From: Heterodera schachtii
Lineage: Eukaryota; Nematoda; Chromadorea; Rhabditida; Heteroderidae
Assembly (NCBI GenBank): GCA_023374025.1
Contig: SIJG01000079.1
Span: forward strand, 372,001 to 436,000
Length of the DNA: 64,000 nucleotides
Direction: 5' to 3'
Within the stretch, counting starts at the first letter, position 1; every line of letters begins with the position of its first letter. Below are positions 57,376 to 64,000 of this stretch, piece by piece. The position numbers were made by a program, and so were the translations under genes. The notes under the pieces were generated by a model. It worked only from the letters and a program-made list of their open reading frames with translations. It did no database searches and had not been told where the DNA came from.

Positions 57376-57980
57376 GCACCTTTTTGACCGTGCAATTCCC
57401 TCCAAAAGTGCTGGGAATGTTTGCTAATCGGAAAATGAGCGGTAATTGCTTTAATTTATAATAAAATAATTTCTTTTGTGTTTTTCTCTTTTCTTTTTTG
57501 AGTAAAATAACAAAAACTCGGCCGAAAGGCCAATTCAGCTTAGGAAAAGAATAAATTAAAATTTACATATTTAAAATTAATTAGTTATTGCTCAATTAAA
57601 GAAAAAAAAATAAAGAAAAATGAATCGTCCGTCCTCAGCCGAGTTGTCCTTGTCCTTACAAATTAGCTGATTTGTCCTGACTCCAAAAATAATAAATTTT
57701 CAAAACATTTAAATTTAAAGAAGGTCACTCGGTCGACGGCGAAAATGCGAAAAAATTGGAACGAATTGCAAAAGAATGTGAGAAATTTGATCTGAATGTA
57801 TGCTATCTAAAAAAAGCTGAAGAAATTCAATTTGATGATGTGAAAACTCTAAAATTTGGTTGCAAATGGGACATTGAAGCACAGAAATGCGTGCCGATTG
57901 ATGAAACGGAGAAAGCATTGAAAGGGGAAGAGAAGGAAAAGCCGAGGAATTTGTTTGGCATGGCTTATCGAATGATTTAA
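57376..57980 (+). pseudogene. Small secreted Cys/Lys-rich family, copy D, lost its start
   Basis: Exon 1 is cut off: only 'LTVQFPPKVLGMFANRK' remains, with an upstream in-frame stop and no signal peptide. Exon 2 (57723–57980) is fully open, with 'LERIAKECEKFDLNVCYLKK' and 'LKFGCKWDIEAQKCVPIDE' and stop TAA. It shows the frame that copy C lost. Confidence 0.65.
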
Positions 57981-58379
57981 TCGTTGATTGATTTGATCGT
58001 TGAGCATCTGATTAGTATTGGTGATTAAAAAGATTTTTGCTGATTTTGCATTAATTATCAAATGTATTCTTTGGGGAAGGGGTTTTTTGTTTAAAAAATC
58101 CATAATATTATTGTAATTAGACAGTTGACGAAAAAATGGCTAAAAAAAGAATTAAAATTTTGACTAATTTTTTTTAAATTTAATAATAAACATTTTTTTC
58201 AACATTTTTTTGCAAAGAAAAAGCGATTTTTCCTTTATTCATTTTCAACGGAAATTATCGAATTTTAGCGTTAGAAACCTGTCAAAAATTCAGTGCTCAA
58301 TATTTGAACATTTTTTTCAAATTACATTCTTATTTGTCAGGTGATTATTTTTTTTAGATTATCAAAAAAAGGTGATTTT
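57981..58379. other. 3' flank of copy D
   Basis: AT-rich. It matches 53970–54327 of unit 1 and contains no separate gene. Confidence 0.45.
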
Positions 58380-58817
58380 CATACATGATCAAGGGGTGCG
58401 CCGGCGCACCCCCCCCCCCCCCCCCCCGCGTCGTAATGGGCCTGGCGCACCCCCCCCACGTGCGTCGTAAGGGGGGCGGCTGTAAAGGAGGGGGGGGGGG
58501 GGTCGTCGTGGGGTGGGTCGTACCGAAGGGGGAAAAATTAAAATGTGAACAATTTCCTTAGCAAAACGCATACAAAACTCAAAAAATTTTCCCGGCGGCG
58601 CCTATCGGCACCGCCGGACCGCCCCACCCCTTCTGCAAAAGTTTTTTGGAAAAAAACGCGCCGCAAAAAAAAAGGTGATTTGAATAGCAAAAAAAAAAAA
58701 AGTCGTCGCCGGGGAAAATCGGGGGCCGACGTAAGAAGAATTGGTCCTGGCGCACCCCCCCTGCGCCAAACGTCCGACGTATGGGAGTCTGACTGGCGCA
58801 CCCCTTGATCATGTATG
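58380..58817. mobile_element. MITE with CATACATGATCAAGG ends carrying the GC hairpin
   Basis: Perfect inverted ends of about 23 bp (CATACATGATCAAGGGGTGC at the left). GTGATTTT is repeated directly on both sides (58372–58379 and 58818–58825). The interior has long C and G runs (about 58411–58427 and 58490–58501) and the hairpin GGCGGCGCCTATCGGCACCG at about 58595, followed by the CAAAAGTTTTTTGGAAAAA tail. Several C-rich frames across it are artefacts of composition. Confidence 0.88.
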
Positions 58818-59290
58818 GTGATTTTTATATAGTTATTCCTAGTGACACAAAAATAGTGACGTTAAAATGAAGATTTTCGGTCTAAAAAATATAAAAAAGC
58901 ATAAAAATAGAAATGTTTAAAAATAAAAAATATTTTTAAAAAAATAATTGTAAATTGTAAATTTTTGAAAGTTTTTTTTGGAATGCTATTTGTAATGACA
59001 TCCTTGGAAAAAAAGGATTGTTTTAATTTTCTTCCTATCGATTTATTGTAATTATAGTATGTATTAATTTTTAAAATTCCGCTATTTAGTAATTTAGATT
59101 TTATAACGAATTTTTACTACTTTAATTAATATATATTTTTTAAATTATAATTACATCATTTAAACACAAAATCACTCAAAATTAAAAATTACAATATTGT
59201 TTTAAGTTTTAAAAATATTAGAATTAAAATTATGAAACTTTTATATAGGCTAATAGCGGAATTTTTCTTTTTATTTGAGATTTAAGTGGA
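58818..59290. other. Tail of duplicated unit 2
   Basis: Matches 54668–55230. AT-rich and without a gene. Confidence 0.45.
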
Positions 59291-59299
59291 TTGTTAGGC

Positions 59300-59752
59300 T
59301 TGCTTCGCTTTTGTGGTTTTTTTGCTGCTTTTCATCGCGCGATTCCCTCCAAAAGTGCGGGGAATGTTTTGCGGCATCAAAGCATTAAAATACCAAATGA
59401 TGGAAGGTAATTTATTTATTAATTTAAAAAAATGCCATTAATCTTAACTGAAAGATATTTCTGACGACGACGAAAACGGCGAAAGAGGTGAAGAAAAGGG
59501 CAAAATCAGCAACCAAAAATTGGAATATTTGGAGTCGGAGTGCGGAAGTGCCAATGTCAAAGAATGCCCGACGAAAATTGTTGTTTTTGTTGCAAATCTT
59601 ATAGAAATTATTTTGAAAGGATGCGAATGGGACAGTGCCAAAAGCGAATGTGTGCCGAACAAAGAAGCCAAAGAATTTGTAAGCTTAGGAGAAGGAGAGA
59701 AAAAGAAGAAGAAGAAAAAGCAGGGCAAATGGAGATCAAAGCGTAAAAATTA
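59300..59752 (+). pseudogene. Small secreted Cys/Lys-rich family, copy E, no start codon seen
   Basis: Exon 1 (to about 59407) has the hydrophobic 'FVVFLLLFIAR' and 'FPPKVRGMFCGIKALKYQM', but there is a stop (TAG) upstream in frame and no ATG. Exon 2 (about 59455–59752) is open: acidic start, 'YLESECGSANVKECPTK', 'GCEWDSAKSECVPNKE', then a Lys-rich tail. It is closest to copy B in both exons. Either the start was lost at the duplication junction next to it or an upstream exon exists that I cannot see. Confidence 0.5.
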
Positions 59753-59892
59753 ATTGTTGAATCTGATAATTAATTATATTTATCAGTTTTATGTCTTTTC
59801 CATCGAAATTGTTTTTTGTATAAACAATTGTTAGTTCACATCGTTGATTCGTTTTTTGGTTTAAAATCGTTGGCATTTAGTGCCATTATACC

Positions 59893-60596
59893 CGGAAAAA
59901 GGGACCAGAGCGTTTGGACCCCCGTTTTTGGGCCCCCGCGTTTGGGCCCCCGTTTTTGGGCCCCGGGGTCGTTTGTGCCCCCGTTTTTGGGCCCCAGGGT
60001 CGTTTGGCCCCAACCTAAAAATAGAAAAATGTGCTTTTTTAAAAATTAAGATTCTAAAAACTAAGCCTGAGGGATCCCTCGCCACTTGGCATAAGTTAGG
60101 TTTAATTAACATTCGCTCATTTTTTTACAATTTTATTTATTCAAAATCCTATTATTTTTTAATAGTTAACCAATTGATGTACATTCTGATTTGGACATTT
60201 TTCACAAATGGCTAACCCAATTGCAACCAAAAAACAAAAAGTAAAATTGTCTTACGAAGGCCACCTTTACACCTTCGCTAAATTCTCCGGGGAATTTCTC
60301 GCAACTATCGAATGAACCCGTGATTTTTTGTTTTATTGTCCAAATTACCTTAGAACCCGTGAATTTCTTTTAATTTTTACATTTTTTATTGTTAAAATAT
60401 TGTTGAATTTATTTTTAAAATGTTTATTTTACATTTTTATGCTGAAATTTGAAAAGTTGTTTTTACTGTGATTTTTCATTTTTCTGTACTTGGGGCCCAA
60501 ACGACCCTGGGGCCCAAAAACGAGGGCCCAAAAACGGGGGCCCAAACGCGGGGGCCCAAAAACGGGGGCCCAAACGCCCCCGACTCCCGGAAAAAA
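59893..60596. mobile_element. Element with terminal GGGCCCCCGTTTTTGGGCCC tandem repeats
   Basis: 59895–60010 holds about six repeats of GGGCCCCCGTTTTT/GCGTTT. 60492–60592 holds the complementary series (AAAAACGGGGGCCCAAACGC). The middle 500 bp is AT-rich. The symmetry suggests one non-autonomous element. The exact ends and target duplication are unclear. Confidence 0.65.
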
Positions 60597-62084
60597 TATA
60601 AATAAAATAATATTTATTTCAACCAATCATTTTTAAATTGCTTTTAAAAAGGCCCTCCCATGGTCATTTTTTTTTCCACAATTTGCACTTGCGCCTTTAA
60701 ATTTGTGAAGCGGAAATTCCGAGCCAAAACAAATGATGAGCGGTGGGGGGGGGGGAGAGAAGCGACCGCGACACATTGGCACAACGCCCCATTCATTCGC
60801 TCAAAATATGTGCCATTTTTTTTTGTGCCCTTTTCTTATCAATGGCATCGCTTGCGCACTTTTAAAATTGCCAATCTATTTATAGGATAATGGCATTTAA
60901 TTTTATTTTTTTTAATGTTTTTAGCTTTGTCCTTATATAAATCTTCTAATCCATTAATAGTCTTTAATAAGTTTTTTTGTAAATTAAATCATTTTAAATT
61001 CTTTTCGGTGCCTTTTTCACTTTCTCTCCTCAAATTTCAATTTCCGTCATTTTATGGCGCTCAGCAGGAAATTAATGTGCACAAAATGAATACTTCAGCA
61101 AAAGGCGAAAGAGTCGCAATTCGAATTCCCGGATTAAAATTAATTAAAATTCTTTTTCGATTATTTAAAAATTAGCATGAAAATGAGAAATAAAATCAAA
61201 AGGAAATCAATTCATAGACTATGTAATGCTTAAATTCACATTTAAATTGCATAAGTTTTTCTCTTTTGCCCATTCATTCCGTAAGTTTTTGCTTTTTCTT
61301 TCCCCATTTTCCTATTCGCCCCCCCCCCCCCCCCCCTCCTTTTTTATTCATTGCCATTCATTTTCTTTTCTCCCCAACTTTTGATAGTGCCGCCATTTTC
61401 TGTTGCTCGTGCCTTTTTCAATGAAAATCCATTAATAATTATTCTTTTCCGACTTTCCGCCTTCTTTCAATGTTTTTGGCATTTTTCTCAATTTGGCATT
61501 TTGAAAGAAAAATGAGGTGAACGCGGCACACTTAACTCTTTTATTTTAGGACGTGGTTTTCAGCTTTTAATTAGGCCAGATTTTCCGATTTTTCGAATAA
61601 AAATTAGTTTTTTGTTATCTCCCGTATCCCTTTCGGTTATCCCCTTTTCCCAGTCCTGAAATCCAATTTGAATGTATCTTTTCCATTTTTAAATTACTCT
61701 TATTACACTTTCCCCCCGCTTTTCTTGGCTGTGTTTAGCTGTGTTAATATCGCTTCTTTTGACCGGTTTCAAACAAAAAATGGATGAGCTTTTTGTGTGC
61801 TTGTCCGTCCACTTTTGGCGGCGCCGAATGTTTTTGACGCCCGCCTGGGGCAAATGCCACAGGGGATTTGTAAGTTGTGCCGCTTTTGCATGCCTCGGGG
61901 CGTCAATTTAACGGGGGACGGATGGGTCGGTTGGATGGACACCGACCGACCGGGCCGACCAATTCCAACAACTTTTCAGCGCCTTTAACCATTTTGAAAC
62001 AAAAAAAAAGTGATGGCACTTTATGTGAGCTGTGTTTATAAAAAAAGCATTTGATGCTTCTTCAATTTTTTGCACCCTTTTGAC
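60597..62084. other. Intergenic with homopolymer runs
   Basis: G run at about 60745 and C run at 61319–61336. 61780–61869 could be a first coding exon ('MDELFVCLSVHFWRRR' to a strong GTAAGT donor), but I cannot find a continuation. Nothing else is recognisable. Confidence 0.4.
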
Positions 62085-63321
62085 TAGGGTTGCTCCCCGT
62101 CCCCGAGCTCCCCGGTCCCCGACCCCGATCCCCGACATTTTTGGGCCTATTCCCCGCCCCGACCCCCGACATGTCGATCCCCGAGGTCCCCGGCCCCCGA
62201 CTTTTTGCCCCCCGACTCCCCGACATAATTCGGGGAATGAGGGTCTGAGTGAAAAATTAGAGATGAAAATTGGATAAAGGAAAAAATTAAAAAATAAGCA
62301 TAAATATATTTTTTAAAAGTTGTACTTGCATTGTGCAGATGGCCTAGTGGTTAGTCTCGTTGACTTTCCCTTCTTATTTTCCAAGGTTCAATCCCTCTAC
62401 AGAAAAATTTATTATTTTAAATTTTCTTTTTCTATATTCATTGTTTTCCTACCAACAAAATATAATTCCTCATAGTTTTTTTTTTCAATTAACACATATT
62501 TTATCATTTTTAAATGAAAATTCGTACAAATTGTTGAACCTGGTAATCCCAACCAGACTCCTTTTTTTGCTGAAAATCTGTTAACAAATGACACTCAAAT
62601 TTTCAAAATTTTCTCCGGCGGCGCCTATCGGCACCGCCGGACCCCTTTCTTCCCCAAAAGATTTCTTGAAAAAGCGCACCGAAAAAAGTGACGTGGACAG
62701 CAAATCTGAATTTCTTATAATATTCGATCATTTAGTCCAAAATGATTAATTATTTGAAATAATTGAACAAAGTTTGATTTGAAAATTTTCATTAATTTAA
62801 TTAAGCCTTAAGTTTTGAATTTTATAAAATAAAAAATTAATTTTGTATTTTCACTTGAAAAAAAATTAAAATTGAATTTTAAAATTTTTTGAATTTTTAA
62901 AATTCCCGGTTGGTCCCTGTTCTCGGTCCCGGTCCCGACTTCTCAGATCCCGGCAAGTCCCGGTCCCGGTTTTGCTCAAAATTCCCGGTCCCGCTTTACA
63001 CTAATTAAAATATAATTGGTTCAAAAAAATCATTCAAAAACAAAAAAATTTTGCGGCACATTTTTTTAAAGAATTTTGGGAACAAGCGGGGCAGAAGGCC
63101 GGCGGTGACGACAGGTGTTGCCGGAAAAAAATGAACATTTACGAGCATTTAAAAAGAAAAAAAAATGATTTTTTGGGTTAAAATAAAATTTGGTCATTCC
63201 CCGATCGGGGTCCCCGATCCCCGACAATTGAGCTCCTCCCCGCCCCGACCCCCGACATGTCGCCCCCCGAGGTCCCCGGCCCCCGACTTTTTGCCCCCCG
63301 AGGGCTCGGGGAGCAACCCTA
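62085..63321. mobile_element. hAT-like MITE with TAGGGTTGCTCCCCG ends and tRNA-like core
   Basis: A 1237-bp element with perfect 15-bp inverted ends (62085–62099 and 63307–63321), flanked on both sides by CTTTTGAC (8 bp). The architecture is the same as 3444–4659: GC-rich subterminal CCCCGACCCC arrays and the hairpin GGCGGCGCCTATCGGCACCG near 62620. It also carries the TCCCGGTCCCG run (62903–62997) also seen at 23.7 kb, and a tRNA-like stretch. Confidence 0.88.
62336..62402 (+). tRNA. tRNA-derived sequence inside a MITE, not a functional tRNA
   Basis: An A-box-like TGGCCTAGTGGTTAGTC and a B-box-like GGTTCAATCCC are spaced as in a tRNA, but the acceptor and T stems do not pair well. It looks like a SINE head or decayed tRNA captured by the element. 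It could recruit RNA polymerase III. Confidence 0.35.
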
Positions 63322-63529
63322 CTTTTGACCTTAAAAATAAAAACTTTAAATGTCAAATTTTTAGCGGAGTAAAAACAGAGAACAAAATTAACAAACGAAT
63401 TATTATTTATTAATAGCCTAATTAATTAAATTTAAATATTTTTATATTTTATGAAAAAAGAATAACAGTTATATTTTTAATAAAAATAATTAATTTCAGA
63501 AAATTCGTAATAAATTAACAAATAAATAA
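63322..63529. other. Flank of the terminal ORF
   Basis: AT-rich, starting with the right target duplication of the MITE. A/T runs precede the ATG at 63530. Confidence 0.4.
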
Positions 63530-63931
63530 ATGAGCCGTCTTCAGCAGCGCTTTCATTCATCGCCCGGAAAACATGAAGGGATTGAGCCGTTGAATTTGTC
63601 GGAATGTTGCAACACAAAGGATTACGCGAACAGTTCCGCTTCAGCTTCGGCACGTTCATTGCCTCGGGCAAAAAGTGCCGTTTTCACCGAAAACGGCGTC
63701 GTTGATGAAAAGCAGCGGGACAAAGAAGGACAACGACAAACATCAGCCTCAACCGATGAAAAGTACAAATTTAATAATAATTTATTGGCGATTTTCAACC
63801 GGCTTAAGACTGGACGGCAACCCGTCTTCTGCTTGCACTGTCCTTTCGGCTGTCGTGCTGCAAAAGAGTGCCGATGTGTGGCCAATTCGGTCCAGTCCGA
63901 GCGTTGGTGGCACTTTGGCGGCGCCATTTGA
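63530..63931 (+). CDS. Hypothetical protein (133 codons) at the window end
   Basis: An open frame from ATG to TGA with higher GC than its surroundings. Ser-rich basic N-terminus ('MSRLQQRFHSSPGKHEG'), a charged middle, then 'NNLLAIFNRLKTGRQPVFCL' and 'HCPFGCRAAKECRCV' with clustered Cys/His. I do not recognise a family, and there is no signal peptide. It may be the first exon of a gene that continues past the window, with a donor before the Cys-rich part; another frame (63675–63962) overlaps it. Confidence 0.4.
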   Translation: MSRLQQRFHSSPGKHEGIEPLNLSECCNTKDYANSSASASARSLPRAKSAVFTENGVVDEKQRDKEGQRQTSASTDEKYKFNNNLLAIFNRLKTGRQPVFCLHCPFGCRAAKECRCVANSVQSERWWHFGGAI

Positions 63932-64000
63932 CTCGGCACACTTCAGGCAATTGTGGCATTAATTGCTTCAAAATCTTTTTGCTTTGCTTAATTGTTTCAC

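Larger units (their letters stand above)
50363..59285. repeat. Tandem duplication, two units of about 4.9 and 4.0 kb
   Basis: Unit 1 is about 50363–55237 and unit 2 about 55238–59285. Shared landmarks in the same order: 'TTGGACAGAGGAGGAGGTGC', the last three exons of the hAT-type gene, 'GGACCTCATTAAATGGTGGC', 'TTCCCTCCAAAA(A/G)TGCTGGG', the secreted-family exon 2, then 'GACGTTAAAATGAAGA'. The units differ by MITE insertions (52914–53543 only in unit 1; different MITEs at 54328 and 58380) and small indels. Confidence 0.8.

Noticed and set aside
58389..58812. Several ORFs of 60–87 codons with Gly/Arg/Pro-rich ends
   Set aside because: They lie wholly inside a MITE with defined ends and come from its C/G runs and hairpin.
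59861..60215. Gly/Pro-rich ORFs of 77–111 codons
   Set aside because: They are translations of the GGGCCCCCGTTTTT tandem repeat.
62032..62277. Pro/Arg-rich 81-codon ORF
   Set aside because: It is the translated subterminal CCCCGACCCC array of the MITE.

Overview
The window is a piece of a nuclear genome from an animal. It is AT-rich, has no bacterial features, and its genes are split by many short GT–AG introns (about 45–500 bp). The gene families point to a nematode, most likely a plant-parasitic tylenchid of the cyst-nematode type: an Srsx-like chemoreceptor, a two-domain ShKT secreted protein, a FLYWCH zinc-finger gene, an F-box-like family with a 'WLHTTRSDG' motif, and a small family of signal-peptide-bearing Cys/Lys-rich proteins. 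The species is an inference; nothing in the window fixes it.

Layout. 1–3.3 kb (+): 3' part of a CMTR2-type mRNA cap methyltransferase gene. 3.4–4.7 kb: a hAT-like MITE with an 8-bp target duplication. 5.9–7.1 kb (-): an Mpv17/PMP22 membrane-protein gene that seems to lack its last exon. 8.5–10.0 kb (+): an unrecognised multi-exon gene. 11–23.2 kb: a large Helitron-type transposon, with an apparently intact Rep/helicase gene (14.3–21.0 kb, -), a second three-exon coiled-coil gene (12.0–12.9 kb, -), and long repeat arrays in opposite orientation at its two sides. 24.1–25.4 kb (-): an intact four-exon F-box-like gene. 27.8–29.3 kb (+) and 39.4–40.8 kb (-): an inverted pair of intact secreted ShKT genes. 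Between them lie foldback elements, a tRNA-like sequence, a damaged chemoreceptor gene (31.0–32.5 kb, -) and an intact small secreted-protein gene (33.8–34.7 kb, -). 42.1–43.8 kb (-): a frameshifted relative of that small gene. 45.2–51.9 kb (+): a 15-exon gene joining a FLYWCH finger to a hAT transposase-like body, with a Tc1 derivative in intron 2. 50.36–59.3 kb: a tandem duplication of its 3' end plus further small-gene copies. 59.9–63.3 kb: more repeats. 63.5 kb (+): an unrecognised ORF at the window end.

What stands out. The Helitron-type element carries 31 exact copies of one directional 9-bp motif, GTGGGGACG or its partner GCGGGGGCG. They lie in both of its genes and in all three reading frames, which implies selection or function at the DNA level rather than the protein level. 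Several MITEs with unrelated termini share the same GC-rich internal hairpin (GGCGGCGCCTATCGGCACC). The FLYWCH–hAT gene keeps reading phase across all 15 exons.

Limits. Exon boundaries were placed by eye from splice sites, phase and family patterns. No alignment or database search was run.
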